This document shows positions 20,249 through 32,379 of a stretch of 64,000 bases of DNA, one piece after another. Origin of the DNA: Podarcis raffonei (Eukaryota; Chordata; Lepidosauria; Squamata; Lacertidae); contig NC_070614.1 of the NCBI RefSeq assembly GCF_027172205.1, positions 33,098,001 through 33,162,000 of the forward strand, given 5' to 3'. The translations under genes and the position numbers were made by a program. Positions within the stretch are counted from its first letter, which is position 1; every line of letters begins with the position of its first letter. The notes under the pieces are model-generated. The model did not search any database. It was not told the DNA's origin and saw only the letters and a list, made by a program, of their open reading frames with translations.

Positions 20249-23200
20249 ATGTCTCTGCAACTTTTAAGCTGGAACATTCATGGTCTAAACTCTCCGGAAA
20301 AAAGGAGAAGGATATTTCATATACTGAAAAAGGAACAATTGGACTTGATTTGTCTACAGGAAACGCATGTGATAAGGCTACACAGGAAACTTTTGATAAA
20401 TAAAAGATTGGGCCAAGAATTTATCTCATCGGACAAAGTTAAAAAGAGAGGAGTGGTAATCTATGCAAAAGAGAGCCTATCACCGAAATTTGTTTTTAAA
20501 GATGAACAAGGAAGAATTTTGGCAATTGAAATCCAAACACAAGGAGAAAAATATTTAATTATAGGAGTCTATGCACCAAATGAGGGGAAATCTGAATTTT
20601 TTAAGAAGTTGCATGAGACATTGTTGGACTATATGGATTATAACATTATTATGATGGGAGATATGAATGGGGTGGTATCTACAAATATGGATAAATCACA
20701 CAGACAGGTAGTTACAAATGATGGCAGACTACCAAAAACTTTTTTTGAAATGACTGACAATATGGACTTGACTGACATCTGGAGAGTGAAGAACCCCTTG
20801 GGTAGAGAGGGAACCTTCTTCTCTGAGGCCAAAATGACATGGACAAGAATTGACCAAATTTGGATAACTAGAGGACTGGCACCCAAGATTAAAAAAGTGG
20901 AAATTTGCCCTAAAACTTGCTCCGACCATAATGCTGTGAGAATGGAGATGAAACTAACACCAACCGGTTCCTTCAGATGGAGGATGAATGACACCTTGAT
21001 TAGAGACCAAGAGGTTATAAAAAAGGCCCTTGAGAGACTATTTTGAGATAAATTTGAATACTACTACTGGAAAAAGAGTAGTATGGGACGCAAGTAAAGC
21101 AGTCATGAGGGGATTCCTAATTCAACAGAATGCAATTAAGAAGAGATCCCAAAATGAGAAAAAAGACAAAATTTTAGATAAAATTAAAGAGGCTGAAAAG
21201 AAATTGAGAGCGAAACCCAAATCACAAGAGATTCTGAGAGAAATAAAATTATATCAAGTGCAATATACGAAAATGATGAACCAGGAAGTAGAATGGAAAA
21301 TCAAACAGATGAGACAAAGGACATTTGAGTCGGCTAATAAATGTGGAAAATTGTTAGCTTGGCAAATGAAGAAAAGACAAAAGCTTAACACTATTACTAA
21401 TTTGGAGATAGAAGGGAAAAGTATCCAGAATCCAGCGGAAATTAGGAAATGCTTCCACAGATATTTTAAACAGTTATACACACAAGGGCTACAGAAAGAG
21501 TTTGATATAGACCAATTCTTGAAAACAAATGGACTGCAGAAAATCTCTCAAGAAAACAAGTTGATGCTGAACTACAAGATCACAGAACAAGTGGTGGAAG
21601 GTGCCATACAGAACATGCAACTGGGCAAGTCCCCAGGACCGGATGTAATAACTGCAAAATACTACAGAACCTTGAAGGACTGTGTAATTCAACCATTGAA
21701 GGAGGTTTGCAATGAAATTATGGAGGGGAAAAAAGCGTCTGAGTCGTGGAAGGAAGCTTATATTACACTCATACCGAAAAGTGAGTCTGAAAAGACACAA
21801 CTTAAGAACTACCGACCCATATCCCTGCTGAATGTGGATTACAAAATTTTTGCTGACATTTTGGCCAATAGGTTAAAAAGGGTATTAGTGGAAGAGATAC
21901 ATAAAGACCAAGCTGGCTTTCTCCCGGGTAGACACTTGTCTGACAATACAAGGAATATTATTAACATTTTGGAGAAGTTGCAAGTGAACATTAACACTAA
22001 AGCAGTTTTAATTTTTGTTGATGCGGAGAAAGCCTTTGGCAATATTTCTTGGAGTTTCATGAAGAAAAATCTTCAGGGGATGGGGGTCGGTCAAGGGTTC
22101 GAAAATGGTATAGGTGCAATTTATTCAGAACAAAAAGCTAAGTTAATAGTTAATAACGTGGTTACAGAAGAATTTAAGATAGAGAAAGGGACACGACAAG
22201 GCTGCCCAGTTTCCCCACTGCTTTTTATTTCAGTCCTGGAGGTTTTGCTAAATATGATTAGAAGGGATGGTTTGATCAAAGGAATACAGGTCGGAGCTAA
22301 ACATTACAAATTGAAGGCATTTGCAGATGATTTGGTATTGACGGCACAGGAGCAAGAATCTAGTGTTAAAAGAGCTTTAGAATTGATCCAATAATTTGGT
22401 CACGTGGCAGGATTTAAGCTGAATAAGTCAAAAACTAAAGTCCTTGAGAAAAATCTAACACCAATAGAGAAAGAAAGGTTTCAGAAGGAGACAGGGTTAA
22501 CATTGGTAAAGAAAGTAAAATATTTAGGGGTTAATATGACTGCTAAAAACTTGAACTTATTTAAAGATAATTATGAGAAATGTTGGTCAGAAGTGAAAAA
22601 AGATTTAGAAATATGGTCAAACTTGAAGCTTTCCTTGTTAGGCCGAATTGCAGCTATAAAGATGAATGTATTGCCAAGAATGTTGTTTCTGTTTCAATCT
22701 TTACAGATTTTAGACAAAATGGACTGTTTCAAGAAGTGGCAGAAAGATATTTCTAGATTTGTCTGGCAGGGCAAGAAGCCCAGAAAAAAATTTAAGATAT
22801 TAACTGATGCAAAGGAAAGAGGTGGATTTGCCCTGCCAGACTTGAAACTTTATTATGAATCGGCAGCATTTTGCTGGCTAAAAGAATGGCTGCTTCTTGA
22901 GAACACTGACATTTTGGATTTGGAAGGTTTTAATAATGTTTTTGGGTGGCATGCATATTTGTGGTATGACAAGGTTAAAGCTCATAAAGCATTCAAAAAT
23001 CACATAGTCAGAAAAGCATTGTTTAATGTCTGAATAAGATACAAAGATTTATTGGAGAATAAAACCCCAAGGTGGTTGTCACCAATGGAAGCAAAGGCTC
23101 AGAAAAAGCTCAATATGGAGGCCAAATGGCCAAAATATTGGGAAATTTTGGAACAAGATGGAGATAAACAGAAATTGCAGAGTTTTGACAAATTAAAAGA

Positions 23201-24412
23201 TAAAGTGCGAGATTGGCTTCATTACTGTCAGGGAACTGCCATCGGAGCCTAGAGTGGAGGTAAGGCTCCCTAACGATGCAGGAGAAGGGACCAGCAGGGA
23301 GAGAGAGCAAACTTCCTTTGAGGAAGGAAATAGGAGGGACACCAGGAAGCAAGGGGAGACTGCGGAGGGAGGGCTCCGAGACTCTTCCACAGAGAGCAGC
23401 GGGGAGAGCCCAGGACCTCCGTTGGGCACGCCCACTCTGCGCAGGAGACTTCCGCGCAGAGAGGCTAGGCGGAGACTTGGGGTGAAAGAATTTTTATGCT
23501 GGAAGAAGTTCAGAAAACGCCCACTGACGGATTCTGCCAGCGACTGACACAGCCATGGAGAAAGGGCTGTCCAGCCAGGGAAAGGTTTAGCCAGGCAACG
23601 TTGCCTAGAGCTGCAGCACCCTTTACGCACAAGCAACCCCCAATTCCCTTTACAATTACTATCAAATAAGGGAAGCTTATAATTTGGACTAAAAAAACGG
23701 CTTCCAGGTGGAGAAATCAAAATTGGAAACAGAATTGTTAGAACCAAAAACAAAGATACTTTCGAGAATGTATAACTTGCTGTTGAAATGGAATACTCAA
23801 GATGAAATGGTTAAATCTGCTATGATTAAATGGGCACAGGATGTTGGACATAACATTATGTTTGCTGACTGGGAACAGTTGTGGACCACTGGTATGAAAT
23901 TTACGGCATGTAATGCCTTAAGAGAGAATATTATGAAAATGATATATAGGTGGTACATGACACCAGTCAAGCTAGCAAAAATCTACCATTTGCCCGATAA
24001 TAAATGTTGGAAATGTAAAGAAAAAGAAGGTACATTCTTTCACCTTTGGTGGACGTGCCCAAGGATAAAGGCTTTCTGGGAAACGATATATAATGAAATG
24101 AAAAAGGTATTTAAATATACCTTCTTGAAGAAACCAGAGGCCTTTCTCCTGGGCATAGTCAGCCAATTGGTGCCAAAGAAGGGTAGAACTTTCTTTATGT
24201 ATGCTACAACAGCAGCAAGAATACTCATCGCAAGGTATTGGAAGACACAAGATCTACCCACTCTGGAAGAATGGCAGATGAAAGTGATGGACTATATGGA
24301 GTTGGCGGAAATGACTGGCAGAATCCGAGACCAGGGAGAAGAGTCGGTGGAAGAAGATTGGAAGAAATTTAAAGACTACTTACAGAAACATTGTAAAACT
24401 AATGAATGTTAA
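20249..24412 (+). pseudogene. L1-B ORF2p, disabled
   Basis: The endonuclease opens MSLQLLSWNIHGLNSPEKRR and keeps [18 protein letters not shown] and CSDHNAV. The frame shifts after about 265 codons, where a few bases are missing near 21030 relative to L1-C. The reverse transcriptase ([24 protein letters not shown]) then runs in another frame to an in-frame TAA at 22392. The next stretch (22404-23033) ends at a TGA where L1-C has TGG, and a solo LTR splits the C-terminal region at 23226-23654. The last segment (23708-24412) keeps the cysteine motif CWKCKEKEGTFFHLWWTC. It is not able to make a full ORF2p. Confidence 0.9.
23226..23654 (+). mobile_element. Solo LTR of an LTR retrotransposon or retrovirus-like element (fossil)
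   Basis: A 429-bp GC-rich block interrupts L1-B ORF2. It begins TGTCAGGGAACTG, ends CTTTACA (TG...CA termini) and is flanked by a 5-bp duplication, ATTAC, at 23221-23225 and 23655-23659. No internal region is present. The strand is given by the TG-CA reading only and could be reversed. The family is not assigned. It is younger than the L1 that hosts it. Confidence 0.8.
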
Positions 24413-24826
24413 AATGATGTTGGAATGGACCTAAGTGGACTTAGTAATAAGATCAGTAAGAGTATGTAAAAATGGTAGGACAATTGGTTAAGGTACAAAG
24501 ATGTAAATTTGATGAAAATCAAGCTAAATGTTATAATGAAAAAGGGGTAAGGATATGCTGAACTAATGTCATGACTGGGAATACAAAAAAGAGAGGCGTG
24601 AGGAGGTCAAAGAAACAAGCTAATGAGAATTTTGGAAAAATGAGAAAATCGAGTTGGTTTTTAATTTTTTTTCTTTTGTGTTGTTATGTGTTTGAGTGTT
24701 TTTTTTAATGTATTTTTTGTAGTTTTCTGTTTTTGTATGTTTTCTTTTTTGTTATGACTATTTTTTGTTCTGTTTGTTAAAACTTTAATAAATATCTTTA
24801 AAAAAAAATATATGAGTCTTGATTTG

Positions 24827-25296
24827 TCTTCTATATCTCACAATGAACAACATTCCACACTAGAACTTTAAACTTTTTTATGTTGATACCTGGTCTCAAA
24901 TCAATCCCCTACTACATTTTCTGGGACTTTTTTTTTGGGGGGGGGGTCACTGCTGGATGATAACATGGGAGTGATTACTTATCAACTAATTCTGGTTTGA
25001 ATGCATTGTGTTAGATTGGAACGTGTGATATTGAATGTAACTTGACTGAGTGAGGTTGCAAACCTCTGCATTCTTATTTCAGCCTCATTAAGTAGAACTT
25101 TCTTCTAAGTACAGTAGGATTGAAATATTATTAATTAAAATTACAACCACGTGTTCTTAGAGTTCTATTTATTAAACCTTCAAATGTCAACTTTCACCTA
25201 AATATAGGAGATAGGTGTCAGTGTTTTGGAGTGGAGGTTAATTACTGATGAAAAATTATATTCATCTTTGGTATGGGAGAGTAGACAATACAGAAA
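24827..25296. other. Spacer right of L1-B: nothing recognised
   Basis: AT-rich, no ORF of note, with one T/G homopolymer run near 24930-24947. Confidence 0.5.
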
Positions 25297-26455
25297 ATGA
25301 AGGCATGCAACCTGCTTAAGGAGGGTTGTGCCTGGCTGATGGCTACTGAGAATTTTTTTAGCAGATATGTTTCCTTGGATCCATTCCAGTATCGTTTAAG
25401 GCCTGGTCAAGAAACAGAAACTGCCTTGGTCACTCTGGTTGATAACATTTATCAGGAAAGAGATGCAGGAAGTTCCATCCTGCTTGTTCTCATTGATTTC
25501 CCAGTGCATTTTGATGCTATTGAAGCTTCAATTGTCCAAATTGCAGCAGCCAGATTGTTGGCTGGGAATTCCTTCAGACCTGATACAACCTCTGTTTTAA
25601 AACAGCTGAACTGGTTGCCATTTTGTTTCTTTGCCCAATTCAAGATGCTCACATCAGCGTTTAAAATCCTGAACTACACAGGACCCCATTACTCATTCCC
25701 TACATACAATCTCTGGTACTGAAATTGGCATATGATGCCCTCTTGTTAATTCCACCAACCTTGTAAGTTTGGTAGCTGACAGCCTGGGTAAGGGCATTCT
25801 GTCTTTTTTCAAAATCTTTTTTTTAGGGTGCCTCTCCACTACTGCAGAAAGCCTGCTAGACAGATACAGCCTGCTAGAGCTGAAACTGGTGAGGTTTCTA
25901 GCACCGGCATTATGCAGCTTTTGGCAAATGCTGGAGTTGTACCTGTTCACGCTGGCTTTTGACACTGCAGATGTCTATTTTTAGGATGCACCTTATCTTT
26001 ATAATTCTGTTTTAAATGGTATTTCATATTGTATATGATTGTGTTTTAATACTATTGTAGTGTTTTAATAGTTGTAACCAACCCTGGGACCTTAGGGTGA
26101 AGGGTGGGTTATGTAATAGTAGTAGTATTATCATTATATCTCCACCTCCATCATTCAGCCTGGGCATTGAGGTCCTCCTCCAAGGGTCTTCTGCTGGTTC
26201 CCTCACTGCGAGAAGCAAAGTTACAGGGAAGCAGGCAGAGGGACTTCTCAGTAGTGGTGCCCTACCTGTGGAATGCCCTACGTTAAGATGTCAAGGAGAC
26301 AAAGAACTATACAATATAGGCAGCCCTGTATTGGGAAGGTTTTAATGTTTGATGTTTTACTATGTTTATATATATATATATATGCTGTAAGCTGCCCAGA
26401 GTGGCTAGGGAAACCCAGCCAGATGCGTAAGGTATATCACAAAATATTAGTAGTA
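25297..26455 (+). mobile_element. Old L2-like relic downstream of V2R-3
   Basis: Coding traces RPGQETETALVTLVDNIYQE and AAARLLAGNSF match L2 reverse transcriptase and C-terminal blocks but are separated by deletions. Two successive L2-type 3' ends follow (near 26060-26140 and 26330-26455). The same relic lies at 38733-39915 downstream of V2R-4, so it belongs to the duplicated unit. Confidence 0.7.
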
Positions 26456-26465
26456 GTAATAATAA

Positions 26466-28165
26466 TAATAATAATAAATTTTATTTATATCCCGCCCTCC
26501 CCAGCCGAAGCTGGGCTCAGGGCGGCTAACAACAATAAAACAATACAAAAGTACAACACAAACAACACTCTAAAATCATTCATTATAAAATTAATTAAAT
26601 TCAAGCCACTGGCCACTATTGGGCCAGAGCTCTGCGAAGATTGCCGAGGGAGGGAGTCAGGCTGTGCCCTGGCCAAAGGCCTGGCGGAACAGCTCTGTCT
26701 TGCAGGCCCTGCGGAAAGATGTCAAGTCCCGCAGGGCCCTAGTCTCTTGTGACAGAGTGTTCCACCAGGTCGGAGCCACAGCCGAAAAAGCCCTGGCTCT
26801 AGTTGAGGCCAGCCTAACTTCTCTGTGGCCTGGGACCTTCAAGATATTTTTATTTGAAGACCGTAAGTTTCTCTGTGGGGCATACCAGGAGAGGCGGTCC
26901 CGTAGGTACGAGGGTCCAAGGCCGTATAGGGCTTTAAAGGTTAAAACCAGCACCTTAAACCTGATCCTGTACTCCACCGGGAGCCAGTGCAGTTGATATA
27001 GCACCGGATGAATGTGATCTCGCAGCGAAGACCCCGTAAGGAGTCTCGCTGCAGCATTCTGCACCCGCTGGAGTTTCTGGGTCAGTCTTAAGGGCAGCCC
27101 CACGTAGAGCGAGTTACAATAATCCAGTCTGGAGGTGACCGTCGCGTGGATCACAGTGGCTAGGTCAGGGCGAGAGAGGTAAGGAGCCAACTGCTTAGCT
27201 TGGCGGAGATGGAAAAATGCCGCCTTTGTTATAGCTGCAATCTGCGCCTCCATGGAAAGGGAGGTGTCGAAGATTACACCCAAACTCTTAACGGACGGTG
27301 CTGGCACTAACTGCGCCCCCGCAAGAGATGGGAGTTGCCCCCCCAATCCCATATCGTCCCGTCCCAGCCACAGGACCTCTGTCTTCGAAGGATTTAGCTT
27401 CAACCGGCTCCCACGTAACCATCCAGCCACAGCTTCCAGACATCTGGTCAGTGTGTCTGGGGCCGAGTCAGGATGGCCATCCATCAACAGATAGAGTTGG
27501 GTGTCATCGGCATACTGATGGCAACCCAGCCCAAAACTCCGGACAAGCTGGGCGAGGGGGCGCATAAAGATGTTGAAAAGCATTGGGGAGAGTATCGCAC
27601 CCTGAGGTACTCCACACACCAAGGAGTGGCGCGATGACAATTCCCCCCCAAGCGCCACCCTCTGTCCCCGACCAGAGAGAAACGAGCGCAGCCATTGAAG
27701 GGCTGTGCCCTGGATCCCCACGTCGGCAAGGCGGTGGTCCAGAAGTTCATGATCGACCATGTCGAAAGCTGCTGACAGATCTAGAAGAATCAGCAGCCCC
27801 GACCCGCCTCGATCCAGCTGTCTACGAAGATCATCTGTTAGGGCAACCAGAGCTGTCTCGGTCCCATGACCAGCGCGGAAGCCAGACTGGAATGGATCCA
27901 GAGCCGATGTTTCATCCAGAAACCCACCAAGCTGTTCAGCAACCGCTCTCTCAATCACCTTACCCAGGAACGGAAGATTCGAAACCGGGCGGTAATTGGA
28001 TAGATCTAAAGGATCTAATGATGTTTTCTTTAAGAGCGGGCGCACCACTGCCTCCTTCAGTTCCCCTGGGAATGTCCCCGTGCCAAGGGACAAATTGATG
28101 ATATCCCCCAGGAGGGCCCGCACCTCGTCTGGACACGCTCTAATCAGCCAAGACGGGCACGGGTC
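26466..28165 (-). mobile_element. L2 LINE, 5'-truncated, with open ORF2 part
   Basis: The element inserted in the TAG/TAA-rich tail of an older L2-like relic; the same relic is uninterrupted downstream of V2R-4 (39840-39960). On its own strand it ends with the usual squamate L2 3' end (GCCGCCCTGAGCCCAGCTTC region) and a TTA repeat (26456-26476). The coding part is open, implying recent arrival. Confidence 0.88.
26657..28165 (-). CDS. L2 ORF2p fragment (reverse transcriptase and C-terminus)
   Basis: About 500 codons are open up to the stop at 26657. The upstream residues of the frame, from 28270, come from flanking DNA and are excluded. Reverse transcriptase blocks are seen in order: VVRPLLKKTSLDPLDLSNYR, PFQSGFRAGHGTETALVAL, LILLDLSAAFDMVDHELL, GVPQGAILSPMLFNIFM and the catalytic QYADDTQLYL. 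The L2 C-terminal region follows (KLQRVQNAAARLLTG, LHWLPVEYRIRFKVL, APTWWNTLSQETRAL). The endonuclease is missing because the copy is 5'-truncated. The motif set points to L2 rather than CR1. Confidence 0.85.
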   Translation of the reverse strand, partial: DPCPSWLIRACPDEVRALLGDIINLSLGTGTFPGELKEAVVRPLLKKTSLDPLDLSNYRPVSNLPFLGKVIERAVAEQLGGFLDETSALDPFQSGFRAGHGTETALVALTDDLRRQLDRGGSGLLILLDLSAAFDMVDHELLDHRLADVGIQGTALQWLRSFLSGRGQRVALGGELSSRHSLVCGVPQGAILSPMLFNIFMRPLAQLVRSFGLGCHQYADDTQLYLLMDGHPDSAPDTLTRCLEAVAGWLRGSRLKLNPSKTEVLWLGRDDMGLGGQLPSLAGAQLVPAPSVKSLGVIFDTSLSMEAQIAAITKAAFFHLRQAKQLAPYLSRPDLATVIHATVTSRLDYCNSLYVGLPLRLTQKLQRVQNAAARLLTGSSLRDHIHPVLYQLHWLPVEYRIRFKVLVLTFKALYGLGPSYLRDRLSWYAPQRNLRSSNKNILKVPGHREVRLASTRARAFSAVAPTWWNTLSQETRALRDLTSFRRACKTELFRQAFGQGTA

Positions 28166-28444
28166 GAGAGGAGTAGTAGTAGTAATAGTAATAGTAATAG
28201 AAGAAGAAATAGGAATAATCAAGCACACATGCTTGAATTCACATGAGATCCTTATCAACAGCATTTCCAATGATACATTTAAGTAGTATTGTAATAAAGA
28301 GATGGATATATGGTTTCATTTTGTTATTCCTATAACTCGCCCCCTACTGTTCAGATCAGGAGCAGAATTTAGAGAAACTAATAACGGTGGATTTCCAATA
28401 AACTGTATCTAAGAGAAAAATAAAAAGATGAAGACAGAACTCTT

Positions 28445-29346
28445 TCATATTTTCCTTTGCATTATATGTTCTCTACTATTTAGGTCAGGCCTCAGCACAA
28501 TGATGTAGCATTTAGGGAAAAAGATGCAACCCAGTAACCCAGCACTGGAGCATAAGATGGAGAAGATCTCCACAGCCACCATGTATTTTCCTTTGGTGCT
28601 CAGATAGGTGGGAACAAAGGATAACCACACACTGCAAAACAGCAACATGCTGAAAGTGATGAACTTGGCTTCATTGAAACTGTCAGGTAACTTCCTGGCT
28701 AGAAAAGCCACAATGAAACTGATAATGGCTAGAGAGCCCATATAGCCCAAAACACAGTAAAACATAGTAGCTGAATTCTCATTACAAACTAGTATGATTT
28801 CCCCATAGAATGAGTGTGGGTCTGTATCTGGGAATGGAGGAGCGGTACTTAACCAAAGAGTACAAACACCAGCTTGAATAAAAGTGGAGAGAAGGATAAT
28901 AGAATTTGCTGTTCTTTTGCCAACCCATTTTCTCATTTTGGCACCTGGTTTGGTTGCCATGAAGGCCAGAACCACAGTGATGGTCTTTGCCAATACAGAA
29001 GAGAGGGCCAAAGAGAAGATGATGCCAAAGGCCGTTTGTCGGAGAGGGCAGGTTGCCTTTCCAGGCTGTCCGATGAAGAGCAGGGAACAGAGGAAACAAA
29101 GGAGGAGGGAAACAAGAAGGATGTAGGTGAGGTTCCGGTTGTTAGCTTTTACTATTGGACTCTCCTTGTGCTTCATAAAAATTCCAAGAACTAAAGCTGC
29201 GACAACAGAGAGAGAAATAGCCATAATAAATAAGATGATCCCCAAATCTTCGTTGTAAGTAAGGTAGCTTATAATCCTTGGAATGCACTGAGTTTGGTTT
29301 TCATTGGCATACTGTTCTTCTGGACAATTGATGCAGCAATCCATGT
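28445..29346 (-). CDS. VMN2R: V2R-3 exon 6 (seven-transmembrane domain)
   Basis: The exon starts after the acceptor TTTTTGAAG, completes a split codon and reads [20 protein letters not shown], the end of the cysteine-rich domain. Seven hydrophobic helices follow. Class C V2R signatures are [16 protein letters not shown] (TM2), [33 protein letters not shown] (third intracellular loop into TM6) and [18 protein letters not shown] after TM7. The frame ends ...REHIMQRKI. Only about five residues differ from V2R-4 exon 6 before the C-terminus. Confidence 0.93.
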
Positions 29347-29581
29347 CTTCAAAAATAAAAATTAAAGAAGAGGAAGAGTGATTTTAATATTCTCAAATGC
29401 AGAACGACATCTGTCTGAGGAAGTCTTAAAACCTCATGAGAGGTTTTGTTCTTTTGCAATGATAAAAAGTTGTACTGTGTTGTTTTAAAAATATTTATTT
29501 AAAATTTAAAACACCATTATATTCATGCAGTTTACATTCTCCTAAGAAATAAATACTAGATATCTTTTGTTATGAAAATGG

Positions 29582-29619
<38 letters not shown>

Positions 29620-32331
29620 CCATTCCAATATATATATATATATATTGGAAGGGTCTAGCATTTTCTAAATTAGTTAATTTTATAATTTGTTTTTAAGGGG
29701 AGGATGGGAAGGCTGCTATGAGAGTAAGCCCTGGTCAGCAGAATGGCTGGGGCAGGTTCCGGTAGGGGAGTTTTATTGGAACATCTGATCACAGTGATCA
29801 CAGGCAGGAGGAGTTGTCTGAGGGCCAGATCATGTATACCAAGGAGGTAGGTTTAGTCATTATCGGAAGAATATTCTTACCTCTGGGTCTGACCAGAAGG
29901 ATGCATGTATTAACAAGGGTGTCCCATATGACCTTAAAGTGGCACTGTGCAATGCCAGGTCAATGATTCACAAGACCACTGCCATCCAGGGGTGGGCAAT
30001 GGTCCCTTACCAGAGTGGTACATACTGTAGTTATCACCCACTTGAATTACTGCAATGCGCTCTGTGTGGGGCTACCTTTGAAGGTGACTCAGAAACTACA
30101 ACTAATCCAGAATGAAGCAGCTAGAAGCATATAACACCGGACCTAAAGAATCTACATTGGATCCCAATACATTTCCAAGCAAAATTCAACATCTAAATGG
30201 CTTCGGGGCTATAGACCCAAAGGACCGTCTCCATCCTGGCTACTGAGGTTCAGTTTCACGGGCTTTCTGGTATGATGTGAAGTTACAGGGAACCAGGCAG
30301 GGGGCCTTCCTGGTAGAGCCACCTCCCATGTGGAATGCCATCCCATTAGATGTTATGGAAATATTTGACTTTTAGAAGACACCTGCAGCCCTGCATAGTG
30401 AGGTTTGTCATGTTTGATTTTTTTTTGGTATTTTTAATATTTTGAATGGAGCCACCCAGAGTGGCTGGGGCAACCCAGTCGGATGGGTGGCATTTAATAA
30501 TCATCGTGTTGTTATTGTTATTGTTGGTGTTTTTTGCTATTATTCTGTCTCTCACCTTTCTTATTAGAGATCATCCCTTCTGGACACGGCACACAATCAT
30601 AGCAGCAAAATTTTGCTCCTTCCTTCTTTTTCCTGTTGTAGCCAGGATAGCAGTTGTCATTACACACAGAAACTGGTAGTACCTGCACAGAAACATGATG
30701 GATATTCAGAAATAATACGAAGAGGGGGAGTTGTTTGTTTTTTAAGAATGGTAGGTTTGCAAATAGGGAAAGAAGGGAGCTTTAGTTCAACCAGTCTTAT
30801 AGTTCTGTCCATCCACTGAAGCTATCGGTATAGGACTGAGCTTCAGGAGGAAACCATAAGTGAGGGTGGTATGTGATTCCATGTCTGAGCTATTTCTTTT
30901 TCTATATGGACATGATTTACCAATGAAATGAAATGAAATGACATTTATAAAGCCTAAACTTTTTCAGAGCTGCTCTCCCCACACCCAGTTAAACATGATT
31001 AACTAGAATAAAACTCCTGAGGACAACCCTTTAAACTGTATCGCAGCTCTTATGCCCAGAACATAGACATAACTAGCAAGGTGAAAAAGGCCCCTTGTAA
31101 TTGAGAATGAGTTTAGGAAGCATGAAGAAATTTCAGTGGTCTTTTTTCAGTAAGTTGTACCAAAAACAATTGAATCTGCTTCACATGACATAACCTAGTT
31201 ATACAGGAGCAATTCCATCAGCAATTTGCAGGGGTGTGTGTCTCAAGATATCCTGTTTATTAAAAAAACTGAAAAAATCCAATAAACTGGAAGATTCTCT
31301 GAAAAATGCAGGTAAAGATCAAAGAGATATCACTAGTCTATATTTCTTTAGAAAGAAAAGGGGTATCTTTAGAGTACCAGGCATATTTTAGTACCTAAAG
31401 AGGAGCCAGAAGAATGAACTGGTCTGATGAACGTATTGTCATTATGTCTTACCTGATTAAAGCTTTGGTGCCAGACAATTTGGTCATCATGAATGGTTAA
31501 CTCTTTGCCTCGAGGAGCCTGAGGATCTAGTGTTCCAACTTTTATTCTAACCACTGACGCATTCAGAAACATCATCCAATTTGTAACATCAAAGCCTGTT
31601 ACTAATTCTCCATTGTCATCAAAACGTATTGTTTCTCCAACACTGTTATTGAACGTGATGAGCTCTAGAAAGTGATGGATCTGTATTCAATGAGAATCCA
31701 AAGAAAGTAAGAACTAGGTTTTGGAATGATTTCACTGAGCTTTACAAAGGGCTATCATACTAAGTTTTAATTCTGGACAGTATATGCTGTGATTCTATAT
31801 TTGCATGGACAGGCGGAGTCCCCCCAACCCCAGCTGACCCCTGAGCAGAATACTGTCTCAAGACAACATGCTATGGGATTAGAATTGGCCACAACTTTAT
31901 TAAATTTCAGATGTAGGGAGACCTGGGCTCAGGCATTGAGCGTTTATTCTTCCTAGCCCCCAGCCGGGGATCTGGGAGACATCAGGGTTATCCAGAATGT
32001 GTGAGGATTGGGCTGGCTCTGGAGAACATATGTTCAAGCAGAGAGCCCGCACCCCCCCTCGCCTCCATTGGAGGAGAGAGCAATGACAACCTCTTGGCGT
32101 ATGGCCAATGCCTCCCCTCAAGACCCCTTTAACGGGGAACTCTGGTATCACCGCCGCGGTCTCCTAGTTGTGTTCATTTGTCCCAATTTCAGCCTTCACT
32201 ATTTTATAATGAAGCTAGCATTAATTACCCAAATGGATTCATAATCAAGAACAGCATAAAACAGAGAGAACACCAAAATATTTTGAGTGAATGGTTTTTT
32301 AAATCTTGGTTCATTAATGAGCTTGCCTAAA

Positions 32332-32379
<48 letters not shown>

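Larger units (their letters stand above)
18291..24809 (+). mobile_element. L1-B: full-length L1, ORF2 broken, carrying a solo LTR
   Basis: A 6.5-kb plus-strand L1 with a GC-rich 5' UTR (18291-19222, including CCGCTGCGGTGAAGCGGGGA and ACCCGTGAGTA), ORF1, ORF2 remains, a 3' UTR, AATAAA near 24789 and a poly(A) tail. A perfect 17-bp target-site duplication, ATATGAGTCTTGATTTG, lies at 18274-18290 and 24810-24826. A 429-bp solo LTR with its own 5-bp duplication sits in ORF2, so the L1 arrived before the LTR element. Confidence 0.92.

Noticed and set aside
23254-23547. 97-codon frame and an antisense 186-codon frame over the block in L1-B
   Set aside because: They lie in the GC-rich solo LTR and run across its borders; there is no protein family match.
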